Source: an uncultured Pelagibacteraceae bacterium
GTDB taxonomy: Bacteria > Pseudomonadota > Alphaproteobacteria > Pelagibacterales > Pelagibacteraceae
Direction: 5' to 3'
DNA: 64,000 nt
Assembly (NCBI GenBank): GCA_902602105.1
Contig: CACKPP010000001.1
Coordinates: 17,036 to 81,035 of the forward strand
In this document: piece after piece, positions 28,169 through 36,989 of the stretch
Numbering within the stretch: position 1 is the stretch's first letter
Layout: the number at the start of each line of letters is the position of its first letter
Made by a program: the position numbers and the translations under genes
The notes under the pieces: model-generated
Databases searched by the model: none
Seen by the model: only the letters and a program-made list of their open reading frames with translations
What the model was told of the DNA's origin: nothing

Positions 28169-30241
28169 ATGTTTAAAGTATATAAGAAGGAAATTGAAGT
28201 AGCAGGAAAGAAGATAAGTTTAGAAACAGGCAAAGTAGCAAGACAAGCAGATGGTGCAATCATAGCTTCATGTGGTGAAACAGTTATTTTAGCAACAGTG
28301 GTAGGAGCAAAGAAGGTAAACCCAGATATGGATTATTTTCCTTTATCAGTAAATTACCAAGAAAAATACTATGCTGGAGGAAAAATTCCTGGGGGGTATT
28401 TTAAAAGAGAAGCAAGACCAACTGAAAGTGAAACATTAATATCCAGGTTAATTGATAGACCAATCAGACCTTTGTTCCCAGATGAATTTAAAAATGAAGT
28501 TCAGCTATTACCAACTGTGATTTCATATGACAAAGAAAATCAACCAGACATTTTAGCAATTATTGCCTCTTCAGCAGCATTGGCTATATCAGGAATGCCG
28601 TTTATGGGTCCCGTGGGAGCATCTAGAGTAGGTTTTGTTGATGGCAAATACATACTTAATCCATCAAAGTCAGAATTAGAAAAATCAAGTTTAGATTTAG
28701 TTGTAGCGGGTACCAAAGATGCTGTTTTAATGGTTGAGTCGGAAGCTAATGGTTTAACAGAGGAAGAAATGTTAAATGCAGTTAAATTTGGACACGAGGG
28801 CTTTAGTCCAGTAATTGAAATGATTGAGCAACTTGCTAAAGAGTGCAGAAAACCTGAATGGACTGTTGAGAAAAAAGACTTGTCTGAGATTAAGAAAAAA
28901 CTTGAGGCAAATTTTACAGATGATCTTAAAAAAGCTTTTGCAACAAAAGATAAACAAGATAGATCAAATCAAATTTCAGAAATTACAGATAAAGCTAAAA
29001 AACTTTATGAAGATGATGAAAACTATACTGATCTTGATGTTAACAGCCAATTAAAAAATTTAGAAAAATCTATTGTAAGAACTGATATCCTTAAAAATAA
29101 AAATAGAATCGATGGCAGAGGTTTGTCTGATGTAAGAGCTATTTCATGTGAAGTTGGAGTTTTACCAAGAACTCATGGCTCTGCATTATTTACTAGAGGC
29201 GAAACTCAAGCAATTGTTGTTACTACTTTGGGAACTTCTGATGATGAGCAGAGATTAGAAAGTTTGGACGGACAACACAGAGAAAGATTCATGCTTCACT
29301 ACAACTTTCCGCCTTTTTCAGTTGGTGAAACTGGAAGAATTGGAACTGGAAGACGAGAAATTGGACATGGTAAACTAGCATGGCGAGCAATTAATTCTTC
29401 ACTGCCATCAAAAGAAGCTTTTCCATACACTTTTAGAATTGTATCAGAGATTACAGAGTCTAACGGATCCTCTTCAATGGCCACTGTTTGTGGGGCATCT
29501 CTAGCGTTAATGGATGCTGGTGTTCCTATTAAAGAACCAGTTGCAGGTATTGCAATGGGATTAATTAAGGAGGGTGATGATTTTAGCGTACTATCCGATA
29601 TTTTAGGTGATGAAGATCATTTAGGCGATATGGACTTTAAAGTCGCTGGAACTAAAGATGGAATTACTTCACTTCAAATGGATATCAAAATTACAGGTAT
29701 TACTTTTGAAATAATGGAAAAGGCTTTAAAGCAAGCTAAAGATGGAAGAATTCATATTTTAGGTGAAATGAATAAAGCTTTATCAGCTTCAAGAGATGAT
29801 GTTGGAAAACATACTCCAAAAATGGAACAAATAACTGTCGATAAAAAAGACATTGCTGCTGTAATTGGAAAAGGTGGAGCAACAATCAGAGAGATTGTAG
29901 AAAAATCAGGTGCAAAAGTAGATGTAAATGATGAAGGAGTTGTAACAGTTGCTGCTCCTGATGAAGAGTCTAGAAACATTGCTATGCAAATGATAAAGGA
30001 TATCACTGCAAAAGCTGAACTGAATAAAATTTATTCAGGTAAAGTTATGAAGATTATGGAGTTTGGTGCATTTGTTAATTTTTTAGGAAAACAAGATGGA
30101 CTAGTTCATATCTCAGAACTAGCAGATAAAAGAGTGGCTAAGGTTACTGACGTAGTTAAAGAAGGTGATGAGGTAAAAGTTAAAGTAATTGGTTTTGATA
30201 GAGGTAAAGTTAAACTTTCTATGAAACAAGCTTCTGAATAA
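28169..30241 (+). CDS. pnp: Polyribonucleotide nucleotidyltransferase (PNPase)
   Basis: 690 residues with two RNase PH domains (about 1-230 and 305-540; [18 protein letters not shown] and [21 protein letters not shown]). A helical linker lies between them. The KH domain follows ([20 protein letters not shown]), then the S1 domain ([25 protein letters not shown]). It degrades RNA 3' to 5' with phosphate. It ends the long plus-strand cluster. The C-terminal RNase E-type tail seen in longer homologues is not present. Confidence 0.97.
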   Translation: MFKVYKKEIEVAGKKISLETGKVARQADGAIIASCGETVILATVVGAKKVNPDMDYFPLSVNYQEKYYAGGKIPGGYFKREARPTESETLISRLIDRPIRPLFPDEFKNEVQLLPTVISYDKENQPDILAIIASSAALAISGMPFMGPVGASRVGFVDGKYILNPSKSELEKSSLDLVVAGTKDAVLMVESEANGLTEEEMLNAVKFGHEGFSPVIEMIEQLAKECRKPEWTVEKKDLSEIKKKLEANFTDDLKKAFATKDKQDRSNQISEITDKAKKLYEDDENYTDLDVNSQLKNLEKSIVRTDILKNKNRIDGRGLSDVRAISCEVGVLPRTHGSALFTRGETQAIVVTTLGTSDDEQRLESLDGQHRERFMLHYNFPPFSVGETGRIGTGRREIGHGKLAWRAINSSLPSKEAFPYTFRIVSEITESNGSSSMATVCGASLALMDAGVPIKEPVAGIAMGLIKEGDDFSVLSDILGDEDHLGDMDFKVAGTKDGITSLQMDIKITGITFEIMEKALKQAKDGRIHILGEMNKALSASRDDVGKHTPKMEQITVDKKDIAAVIGKGGATIREIVEKSGAKVDVNDEGVVTVAAPDEESRNIAMQMIKDITAKAELNKIYSGKVMKIMEFGAFVNFLGKQDGLVHISELADKRVAKVTDVVKEGDEVKVKVIGFDRGKVKLSMKQASE

Positions 30242-30275
30242 ATTTAAGGGAGAATCTGAAGTGAGATAAAGCCTC

Positions 30276-31424
30276 TTAAATTAGACTATAAAAATTTACA
30301 CCAATCATAACTCTATCAGTTTTCCCTCCGTAAGATGCAGAGTGAAGCCTGTTTGCTGGAAAAATTACAATAGTCCCCTCTGAAGGCAATATTTCCTCAT
30401 TTGGGTCATATAGTTTCAAAATTCCAGGTTCATTACAGTTTTGATCTCCAACAGTTAGATAATATGTAAGACTATATTTCTGATTTCCTAAATTATGCTT
30501 TCTATCAAAATTATTTATATGATGATGAGAAGCTAATCCACTACCAGTACGCAAAATATTAAAAAAAGAATCAATAATAAAAATATCTGATTTTATTGTT
30601 TGGCTTATAATTTGCGTTAAGTCTTTCTCTACCTTGTTAAGAATAATAGAGTCATTTTCAAATAATTCATAATCTGAAAACTTACCATTACCAAATCTTA
30701 TATCTTTAGTATTATCTATTTCTATAGAATTTATTTTATATATCTCTGTAATGAGCTCCTTCTCCACTTTTCTTTTTGAAATAAAGGGGTTTGATGATAG
30801 TCCAACTTTATTAAGTTGATTACTTATTTTCTTTTTTCTAACTTCTCTAAGATCTGATAAAAGTTTATTTTGTTTTATCATTCTGTTTAAATTATTTAGA
30901 GCCTCAGTATAATTTTCTTTCAACTCAATAGCTTTTTTATAACTTTTTTCAGCCTCATTAAATTTATTAAGTTTTTCTTGTGTACAAGCCAGATTGTAGT
31001 GGCCTATTGCAAATTTAGGTTTAAATTTTATTGTTTCCTTAAAATTTTCTTCTGCTTCATTTAATTTTTCAAGTTTAAGATATATTGAACCTAAGTTAGA
31101 ATAAGCTTCAGCATAATTTTTTTTTAATTTAATAGCCTTTTTATAACTTTTTTCAGCTTCATTAAATTTAAGAAGTTTTGCTTCAACGATTCCCAAATTA
31201 AAATGAGCTATTTCAAATTCAGGATTTAATTCTATTGCTTTACTAAAACTTTTCTTTGCTTTATCTAAATCACCAAGTTTAAGTAATATAGCACCTATGT
31301 TAGTATGCGCCTTATAATTGGCTGGCTCGACTTTTATGATATTCTGAAAAAGAATTTGAGCATCCTTTAATTTATTTTCACCAAGTAAAATTTTAGCTTG
31401 TCGTATTAATTGGTCTACTTTCAT
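30276..31424 (-). CDS. TPR protein with C-terminal 2OG-Fe(II) oxygenase-like domain
   Basis: 382 residues. Residues about 1-190 are tetratricopeptide repeats of 34 residues (four clear copies such as AHFNLGIVEAKLLKFNEAEK, and a recurring FNEAEKSYKKAI). The C-terminal 130 residues look like the double-stranded beta helix of a 2-oxoglutarate/iron oxygenase: SGLASHHHINN (first metal ligands), KYSLTYYLTVGDQ, ILKLYDPNEEILPSEGT, and RLHSASYGGKTDRVMIGVNF with the distal His and the 2OG-binding Arg. Substrate unknown; TPR-oxygenase fusions are plausible protein or glycan hydroxylases. It converges on pnp. Confidence 0.7.
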   Translation of the reverse strand: MKVDQLIRQAKILLGENKLKDAQILFQNIIKVEPANYKAHTNIGAILLKLGDLDKAKKSFSKAIELNPEFEIAHFNLGIVEAKLLKFNEAEKSYKKAIKLKKNYAEAYSNLGSIYLKLEKLNEAEENFKETIKFKPKFAIGHYNLACTQEKLNKFNEAEKSYKKAIELKENYTEALNNLNRMIKQNKLLSDLREVRKKKISNQLNKVGLSSNPFISKRKVEKELITEIYKINSIEIDNTKDIRFGNGKFSDYELFENDSIILNKVEKDLTQIISQTIKSDIFIIDSFFNILRTGSGLASHHHINNFDRKHNLGNQKYSLTYYLTVGDQNCNEPGILKLYDPNEEILPSEGTIVIFPANRLHSASYGGKTDRVMIGVNFYSLI

Positions 31425-31477
31425 TTGTTTAACCCTAACATAATACTTATTTAAGTTTTACTAAATTAAAAACTATT

Positions 31478-32263
31478 TTAGGTAATATTTTTTGGATCTG
31501 GCATTCCAACTTTGTTATATCCTGCATCTACATAGTGAATTTCGCCCGTAACACCATTTGCTAGGTCACTTAAAAGGTATAATGCTGAATTCCCAACATC
31601 ATGAATATCTACGTTTCTTTTTAAGAAAGAATGGTCTTCATTCCATTTATATAAAAATTTTGCATCTCCAATGGCGGAAGCTGCTAATGTTTTAATTGGC
31701 CCTGCACTAATAGCATTAACTCTCATACCTTTTGTACCTAAGTCTCTTGCAAGGTATTTAACACTTGCTTCAAGAGCAGATTTACAAACACCCATTACAT
31801 TATAATTTGGAATAGCTTTGGTAGATTCGTAAGTTAAAGTTAACATACTACCACCTTTTTTCATTACTTTAGATGCTTCTTTTGCAACTTCTGTAAATGA
31901 AAAACATGAGATTAACATACTTCGTAAAAAATTTTCTCTAGTAGTATTTAAATATTCTCCAGATAATTCTGATTTATCTGAAAATGCTACAGCATGAACT
32001 ACAAAATCAATTTCATCCCATTTAGATTTAATATCTTCAAATAATTTTACTACTTCTTCTTTTTTCTCAACATCACAACTAAATGTTACTTTTGAATTTA
32101 ACTTTTCAGCTAAAGGAATAACTCTTTTTTTTAAAGCATCTCCTAAGTAAGTGAATGCAAGTTCAGCTCCAGCTTCAGCAAGTTTTTGTGAAATTCCCCA
32201 AGCAATAGATCTTTCATTGGCAACACCCATAATCAATCCTTTTTTACCTTTCATTAGACTCAT
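31478..32263 (-). CDS. fabI: Enoyl-[acyl-carrier-protein] reductase FabI
   Basis: A 261-residue short-chain dehydrogenase of the FabI type. The cofactor site is GVANERSIAWGISQKLAEAG and the catalytic pair is Tyr-x6-Lys in YNVMGVCKSALEA, preceded by LTYESTKAIPN. It performs the last reduction of fatty-acid elongation. It is third in the fabA-fabB-fabI run, 2 nt after fabB, an arrangement typical of alphaproteobacteria with irr divergent from fabA. Confidence 0.96.
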   Translation of the reverse strand: MSLMKGKKGLIMGVANERSIAWGISQKLAEAGAELAFTYLGDALKKRVIPLAEKLNSKVTFSCDVEKKEEVVKLFEDIKSKWDEIDFVVHAVAFSDKSELSGEYLNTTRENFLRSMLISCFSFTEVAKEASKVMKKGGSMLTLTYESTKAIPNYNVMGVCKSALEASVKYLARDLGTKGMRVNAISAGPIKTLAASAIGDAKFLYKWNEDHSFLKRNVDIHDVGNSALYLLSDLANGVTGEIHYVDAGYNKVGMPDPKNIT

Positions 32264-32265
32264 AA

Positions 32266-33477
32266 CTATACTTTCTCAAAAATTAGAGCAGCATTAGTTC
32301 CACCAAAACCAAAACTGTTAGACATAACTGTATTTAAAGTTGCTCCAGTTTCTGTTTTAGCAACTATTGGAAATTTTTTTGCCTCATCATCCATTTCACT
32401 AATGTTTGCTGATCCAGCAATGAAATTATTTTTCATCATAATTAAACAATAGATTGCCTCATGTACTGATGCAGCCCCTAAGGGGTGACCTGACAAAGAT
32501 TTTGTTGAGCTAATTTTTGGAACATTAGCTCCAAATGTTTCTTTAACAGCATTCAATTCCGTAATATCTCCAACGGGAGTTGAAGTACCGTGAGTATTAA
32601 TATAATCGATTTTATTTTTAGCTGTAGCCATAGCCATTTGCATACATCTTACAGCTCCTTCACCCGATGGTGCAACCATATCATATCCATCAGATGTTGC
32701 TCCATAACCAGTTAATTCTGCATATATTTTTGCTCCTCTAGCTTTAGCATGATCGTATTCTTCAAGCACTAAAACACCTCCACCACCAGCAATTACAAAA
32801 CCGTCTCTAGTTTTATCGTAAGCTCTTGATGCTTTTTCAGGTGTATCATTGTATTTTGATGATAAAGCAGTCATTGCATCAAACATTGCAGTCATTGCCC
32901 AATGAATTTCTTCACTTCCACCAGCAAATACAATATCTTGTTTACCCATTTGGATTAGTTCCATTGAGTTTCCAATACAATGTCCGCTAGTTGCACAAGC
33001 AGAACTCATTGTGTAGTTAGTTCCTTTAATTTTAAAAGGAACAGCAAGTGTTGCTGAAGCAGTACTTGCCATAGTTCTTGGAACTACAAATGGTCCCATT
33101 AATTTTGGTGTTTTTGCTCTAGTTTTGTCTGCTGCTAAAATTACATTTTCAATTGATGGTCCTCCTGAACCCATAACTATTCCAGTTTTAAAATTACTGA
33201 CTTCTGTATCTTCTAATCCAGAGTCTTCAATAGCCTCTTTCATTGCAATATAATTATAAGCAGAGCCAGATCCCATAAATCTAATAGTTTTTCTATCGAT
33301 GTGATCTTCAAGTTTTATTTTTGGTTTACCATGAATATGACTTTTTAAATTATGCTCTTTATACTCTTCACTAAATGATATTCCAGATTTTGAATTTAAT
33401 AAAGATTGATGAACTTCTTCTTGGTTATTTCCCAAACAAGAAACAATTCCCATACCAGTAATTACCACTCTTCTCAT
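32266..33477 (-). CDS. fabB: 3-oxoacyl-[acyl-carrier-protein] synthase I
   Basis: 403 residues with the thiolase-fold triad of KAS I/II enzymes: Cys in [14 protein letters not shown], His in [13 protein letters not shown] and His in [14 protein letters not shown]. Pairing with fabA marks it as FabB, which elongates the cis-3-decenoyl intermediate in unsaturated fatty-acid synthesis. The stop-start junction with fabA shares one base, so the two are translationally coupled. Confidence 0.95.
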   Translation of the reverse strand: MRRVVITGMGIVSCLGNNQEEVHQSLLNSKSGISFSEEYKEHNLKSHIHGKPKIKLEDHIDRKTIRFMGSGSAYNYIAMKEAIEDSGLEDTEVSNFKTGIVMGSGGPSIENVILAADKTRAKTPKLMGPFVVPRTMASTASATLAVPFKIKGTNYTMSSACATSGHCIGNSMELIQMGKQDIVFAGGSEEIHWAMTAMFDAMTALSSKYNDTPEKASRAYDKTRDGFVIAGGGGVLVLEEYDHAKARGAKIYAELTGYGATSDGYDMVAPSGEGAVRCMQMAMATAKNKIDYINTHGTSTPVGDITELNAVKETFGANVPKISSTKSLSGHPLGAASVHEAIYCLIMMKNNFIAGSANISEMDDEAKKFPIVAKTETGATLNTVMSNSFGFGGTNAALIFEKV

Positions 33478-33977
33478 TATTTAAACAATCCTACCTTTAA
33501 ACTATCTGCTGAATATATTTTTTTATCATCTGCTAAAACCACACCATTTGCAAGTCCTACAGTTGTTCCTCCAGGTGACATAATCTTTTTCATATCAATC
33601 TCATATCTGACTAGTTTAACATTTTGTAAAACTTCTCCAGTGAATTTTACATTCCCAACCCCTAAAGCTCTTCCTTTTCCTGGGTTTCCAATCCAACCTA
33701 AATAAAAACCTACTAATTGCCACATAGCATCAAGACCTAGGCATCCAGGCATCACTGGATCTTCTTTAAAATGACAATCAAAAAACCAAAGGTCTTTTCT
33801 AATATCAAGTTCTGCTTTTAAAGAACCTTTTTTAAAAGTTCCGTTACCATCATTAATTTCAGTAATTCTATCAAACATAAGCATTGGGGGAAGTGGTAAT
33901 TTTGCATTTCCAGGGCCAAAAAGACCTCCATTTCCACAATTTATAAGTTCATCATATGAATAGGAGTTTTTTTTCAT
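33477..33977 (-). CDS. fabA: 3-hydroxydecanoyl-ACP dehydratase/isomerase
   Basis: 166 residues from the ATG at 33977 ([20 protein letters not shown], collinear with the E. coli FabA start); a GTG at 33989 would add four residues. The hot-dog fold active site is [21 protein letters not shown], with catalytic His and Asp. FabA introduces the cis double bond into ten-carbon acyl-ACP. It is divergent from irr with about 75 nt between, and the Irr-box-like site lies in that gap. Confidence 0.95.
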   Translation of the reverse strand: MKKNSYSYDELINCGNGGLFGPGNAKLPLPPMLMFDRITEINDGNGTFKKGSLKAELDIRKDLWFFDCHFKEDPVMPGCLGLDAMWQLVGFYLGWIGNPGKGRALGVGNVKFTGEVLQNVKLVRYEIDMKKIMSPGGTTVGLANGVVLADDKKIYSADSLKVGLFK

Positions 33978-34029
33978 AAAATTGAACACCCTTAATACTT
34001 GATTTTGTTAAATTATAATATACATATAG

Positions 34030-34046
34030 TTTAGAATTATTATAAG
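34030..34046. promoter_or_regulatory. Irr-box (ICE)-like operator between fabA and irr
   Basis: TTTAGAA-TTA-TTATAAG matches the iron control element consensus TTTAGAA-N3-TTCTAAA at 12 of 14 defined positions. It lies 5 nt before the irr start codon and downstream of a TATAAT at 34014-34019, whose -35 could be TTAATA at 33992-33997 (16 nt). A repressor bound here would block irr transcription, suggesting autoregulation and perhaps an effect on divergent fabA. Confidence 0.55.
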
Positions 34047-34051
34047 TAACA

Positions 34052-34480
34052 ATGCTAAAAAACAACGAATTTATTGATAAATTAAGATCATCTGGGTTAA
34101 GACCCACCAAACAAAGACTTAAAATTTGTGAAGTTTTATTCAATAGAGAGAAAACTTTTCATTTCACGATTAACGATCTAGCAAAAAGCATTTCTAAAGA
34201 AATAAATGAAAAAATATCATTAGCTACAGTTTATAACACAGTTCATGCTTTCAAAGATAAAGGTTATTTAAAGGAAATTTCTATTAATGGTGACAAAAGT
34301 TATTTTGATACAAATACAACAATCCACCATCATTTTTTTGATGAAGATACAAATCAATTAATTGATTGTGATAAGAATGATATCGAAAAAATTAATATTA
34401 GAAAAAATATTACTGGAAAAAAAATTAATTCTGTAGAAGTTTTAATAAAAGTTGCGAGTGATAATCAAAATCAAAATTAA
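34052..34480 (+). CDS. irr: Irr-like Fur-family regulator
   Basis: 142 residues. The winged helix has GLRPTKQRLKICEVLF and ISLATVYNTVHAFKDKGYL, and the heme/metal motif TTIHHHFFDEDTNQLIDC contains the HHH typical of Irr. The N-terminal Cys-Pro heme regulatory motif of Bradyrhizobium Irr is missing, as in many Irr proteins. Irr acts under low iron/heme to repress iron-using and control iron-uptake genes. Position divergent from fabA-fabB-fabI is the conserved irr context in alphaproteobacteria. A rubrerythrin operon with related DNA sites follows. Confidence 0.86.
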   Translation: MLKNNEFIDKLRSSGLRPTKQRLKICEVLFNREKTFHFTINDLAKSISKEINEKISLATVYNTVHAFKDKGYLKEISINGDKSYFDTNTTIHHHFFDEDTNQLIDCDKNDIEKINIRKNITGKKINSVEVLIKVASDNQNQN

Positions 34481-34509
34481 TACAATAATTTCAATTACTT
34501 AAAAACTAC

Positions 34510-34557
34510 ATTATAACTATTCTAAACTATTGACAAGTAATTTAGAATGATTATATC
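34510..34557 (+). promoter_or_regulatory. Rubrerythrin promoter with two Irr-box-like sites
   Basis: TTGACA at 34530-34535 and TATATC at 34552-34557 (16 nt apart) form a strong sigma-70-type promoter about 20 nt before an AAGGAGAT ribosome site. An ICE-like site ATTATAA-CTA-TTCTAAA (34510-34526, 12/14 matches) lies just upstream of the -35. A second, TTTAGAA-TGA-TTATATC (34541-34557, 11/14), covers the -10. The outer half-sites TTCTAAA and TTTAGAA also face each other across the -35. The layout fits repression by the adjacent Irr. Confidence 0.6.
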
Positions 34558-34583
34558 TTATGTAATTAATTAAGGAGATAAAA

Positions 34584-35000
34584 ATGTCATTAAAAGGAAC
34601 AAAAACAAAAGAAAATCTAGAAGCAGCATTTGCAGGTGAAAGCCAAGCAAACAGAAGATATCTTTATTTCGCTCAAAAAGCAGACATCGAAGGATACAAT
34701 GATGTTGCTTCAGTTTTTAGATCAACTGCAGAAGGTGAAACAGGTCATGCACATGGTCATCTTGAGTATTTAGAGGAAGTTGGTGATCCGGCTACAGGTC
34801 TACCGATTGGTGAAACTAAAGCAAATTTAGCTTCAGCAGTTCAAGGTGAGACCCATGAATATACAGATATGTACCCTGGTATGGCTAAGACTGCAAGAGA
34901 AGAAGGTTTTGAAGAAATTGCTGATTGGTTTGAAACTTTAGCAAAAGCTGAAAAATCTCATGCTGGTAAATTCCAAAAAACTTTAGAATCTATAAGCTAA
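34584..35000 (+). CDS. Rubrerythrin, ferritin-like domain only
   Basis: 138 residues forming one ferritin-like four-helix bundle. The di-iron ligands are in [14 protein letters not shown] (Glu), [14 protein letters not shown] (Glu and His), [14 protein letters not shown] (Glu) and [11 protein letters not shown] (Glu and His). The C-terminal rubredoxin domain of classic rubrerythrin is absent. Rubrerythrins reduce hydrogen peroxide at the di-iron site and need an electron donor; the downstream Fe-S protein is a candidate. A perfect AAGGAG ribosome site, 6 nt before ATG, and a dedicated promoter suggest high expression. Confidence 0.93.
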   Translation: MSLKGTKTKENLEAAFAGESQANRRYLYFAQKADIEGYNDVASVFRSTAEGETGHAHGHLEYLEEVGDPATGLPIGETKANLASAVQGETHEYTDMYPGMAKTAREEGFEEIADWFETLAKAEKSHAGKFQKTLESIS

Positions 35001-35010
35001 CCGATATTAA

Positions 35011-35035
35011 TTAGTGGGTGTTTATCACCCACTAA
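35011..35035 (+). terminator. Hairpin after rubrerythrin (partial terminator)
   Basis: TTAGTGGGTG-TTTAT-CACCCACTAA is a perfect 10-bp inverted repeat with a 5-nt loop, 10 nt after the rubrerythrin stop. The following bases (AATCTTTAAATTTTTT) are T-rich but not an uninterrupted T-run. It probably ends most rubrerythrin transcripts or protects their 3' end, with read-through into the Fe-S protein gene that starts at 35062. Confidence 0.72.
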
Positions 35036-35061
35036 AATCTTTAAATTTTTTAAAATTAAAT

Positions 35062-36393
35062 ATGAGCAAAGAAGGTAGTACAGAAGCACCTATTCGTCAT
35101 CCAATTAATTTCGAGCATCCTGATTTTTTAAATCCAGAAAAATTAGATGCTGAAATGAGAAGAGTTTTTGATATTTGTCATGGATGCAGAAGATGTTTTA
35201 ATCTTTGTGACTCATTTCCTAAACTTTTTGATATGATAGATGAGTCGAAAAATGAAGATGTAGATAGTTTACTTAGTGACCAATTTGCACCTGTAGTTGA
35301 TGCATGTACACTTTGCGATATGTGTTTCATGACAAAATGTCCATACGTACCACCACATGATTTTGATTTAGATTTCCCTCATTTAATGCTGAGATACAGA
35401 ACAGCACAAAAGAAATTAGGAAAATTATCTATTATACCAAGACAACTGGCAGAAATTGATAGAAATTCTAAATTCGGTATAATGTTCTCAAAATTTGTTA
35501 ATTGGGCCTCAAATATTAAAAATAAATTTCTGAGAAAGATTTTAGAAATAATTGCTGGAATAGACATAAGAGTTCAATTACCAAAGTATAATTCTGAAAC
35601 CTTTTCAAATTTTTTTAAAAAAAATAAAGACTTAATTAACTACGATCTAAAAAATGATGAGAGAAAAGTAGTTATTTATACTACTTGTTTTGTAAATTTT
35701 AATAAAAAAAATACAGGTGTTGCCGCCCTAAAAGTTCTTAAAAAAAATGGTGTTGAAGTTCAAGAAGCTTATCCAGGCTGTTGTGGGATGCCATTTTTAG
35801 AGCAAGCAGATTTACCAAAAGTTGTTCAACAAGCAAAAAAAGTATCTAATGATTTGTTAGAATGGGTCGACAAGGGCTATAAAGTAATTACTCTCACAGC
35901 AAGTTGTGGATTAATGTTGAAATTTGAATGGCCATTATTATTACCAAATGATGAAAATGTAAAAAAATTATCAAAAAATGTAATGGATATTGATGAGTAT
36001 ATAGTTGATATATCTAAAAAAGAGGGATTAGCGGAGGGACTTCAAGAAATTGATGGTGGGGTTACAGTCCATCATGCATGCCATGCTAGAGCTCAAAATA
36101 TGGGTATTAAAGCAAGAGATATGTTAAAATTGATACCTAATGCCAAAATAGATGTAGTTGAAAGGTGTGCTGGGCATGGAGGGACTTTTGGAGTAATGAA
36201 AGAAACACATGACTTAGCATTAAAAGTTGGAAGACCAACTGCAAGACAAATAAAAAATAAAAATAATAAGTACATGGCTTCAGATTGTCCATTAGCAGGT
36301 AAACATTTAAAGCAGCTAGAAGTTGATACAAATATTTCTAATGATGAGGCAGTACATCCCATCGAATTAATTGCAAAAAGCTATAGGTTATGA
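35062..36393 (+). CDS. GlpC/HdrD-like iron-sulfur oxidoreductase subunit of the rubrerythrin operon
   Basis: 443 residues from the ATG at 35062; an upstream GTG at 35014 lies inside the terminator hairpin. Two N-terminal [4Fe-4S] motifs are present: CHGCRRCFNLC (Cys 39, 42, 45, 49) and CTLCDMCFMTKCP. Two CCG-type domains follow, the first with YPGCCGMPFLEQA and the second degenerate, ERCAGHGGTFG, where the second Cys is Ala. This is a heterodisulfide-reductase/GlpC relative. Its constant pairing with rubrerythrin and DUF3501 suggests it passes electrons to rubrerythrin; that role is inference. Confidence 0.84.
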   Translation: MSKEGSTEAPIRHPINFEHPDFLNPEKLDAEMRRVFDICHGCRRCFNLCDSFPKLFDMIDESKNEDVDSLLSDQFAPVVDACTLCDMCFMTKCPYVPPHDFDLDFPHLMLRYRTAQKKLGKLSIIPRQLAEIDRNSKFGIMFSKFVNWASNIKNKFLRKILEIIAGIDIRVQLPKYNSETFSNFFKKNKDLINYDLKNDERKVVIYTTCFVNFNKKNTGVAALKVLKKNGVEVQEAYPGCCGMPFLEQADLPKVVQQAKKVSNDLLEWVDKGYKVITLTASCGLMLKFEWPLLLPNDENVKKLSKNVMDIDEYIVDISKKEGLAEGLQEIDGGVTVHHACHARAQNMGIKARDMLKLIPNAKIDVVERCAGHGGTFGVMKETHDLALKVGRPTARQIKNKNNKYMASDCPLAGKHLKQLEVDTNISNDEAVHPIELIAKSYRL

Positions 36394-36989
36394 TGATGCC
36401 TAGAGAAAAAAAAGAAATCCAAAAAAATGATATAATGCCTTTGGATATTTATACAAAGCAGAGAAAACAATTAAGAAAAAATATTGTTGAATTTAAAAAA
36501 AATAGGAGAATTTCCTTAGGACCATATGCAACATTTTATTTTGAATGTTATGAGACAATGTTAGCTCAGGTTCAAGAAATGCTTTATATAGAAAAAGGTG
36601 GGGATGAACAATTGAAAGATGAGCTTTTAGCTTATAATCCCTTGATACCAAATGGTAAAGAATTGATAGCAACTTTAATGTTTGAAATAGATAACCCTGT
36701 ATCTAGAGCAACCTTTTTAGGTAAAGTTGGTGGAATAGAGGAAAATGTTTTTATGAAAATAGGTGCAGAAAAAATTAAAGCTATACCAGAAATGGATGTT
36801 GACAGAACATCAGCTAATGGAAAAGCATCTTCAGTTCAATTTGTTCATTTTAAATTTAATGATGAGCAAATAAAAAAATTTACATCAGACTCTTTGCAAA
36901 TTGAACTTGGTATTGATCATAAAGAGTACTCTCATACCACTAAGTTAACCGATATAACTGTTAAATCTTTATCAACAGATTTCAATTAA
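36390..36989 (+). CDS. DUF3501 family protein
   Basis: 199 residues, function unknown. The recognised family block is RRISLGPYATFYFECYETML followed by AQVQEMLYIEKGG and YNPLIPNGKELIATLMFEI. No cysteine pair, signal peptide or membrane segment is visible. The ATG overlaps the Fe-S gene's TGA (ATGATGATG, so the start could also be 3 or 6 nt later). DUF3501 genes are typically third in rubrerythrin / Fe-S protein operons, which I recall from several proteobacteria, implying one functional module. It converges on the SH3 gene with an 8-nt overlap. Confidence 0.84.
   Translation: MMMPREKKEIQKNDIMPLDIYTKQRKQLRKNIVEFKKNRRISLGPYATFYFECYETMLAQVQEMLYIEKGGDEQLKDELLAYNPLIPNGKELIATLMFEIDNPVSRATFLGKVGGIEENVFMKIGAEKIKAIPEMDVDRTSANGKASSVQFVHFKFNDEQIKKFTSDSLQIELGIDHKEYSHTTKLTDITVKSLSTDFN

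Noticed and set aside
30242..30281. Inverted repeat ATTTAAG...CTTAAAT between pnp and the TPR gene as a terminator
   Set aside because: Seven A/T-rich pairs with a 26-nt loop and no T-run; too weak to call.
33952..34143. 63-codon minus-strand frame across the fabA/irr gap
   Set aside because: It runs antisense into irr and out of frame over fabA; the divergent irr and fabA genes explain the region.
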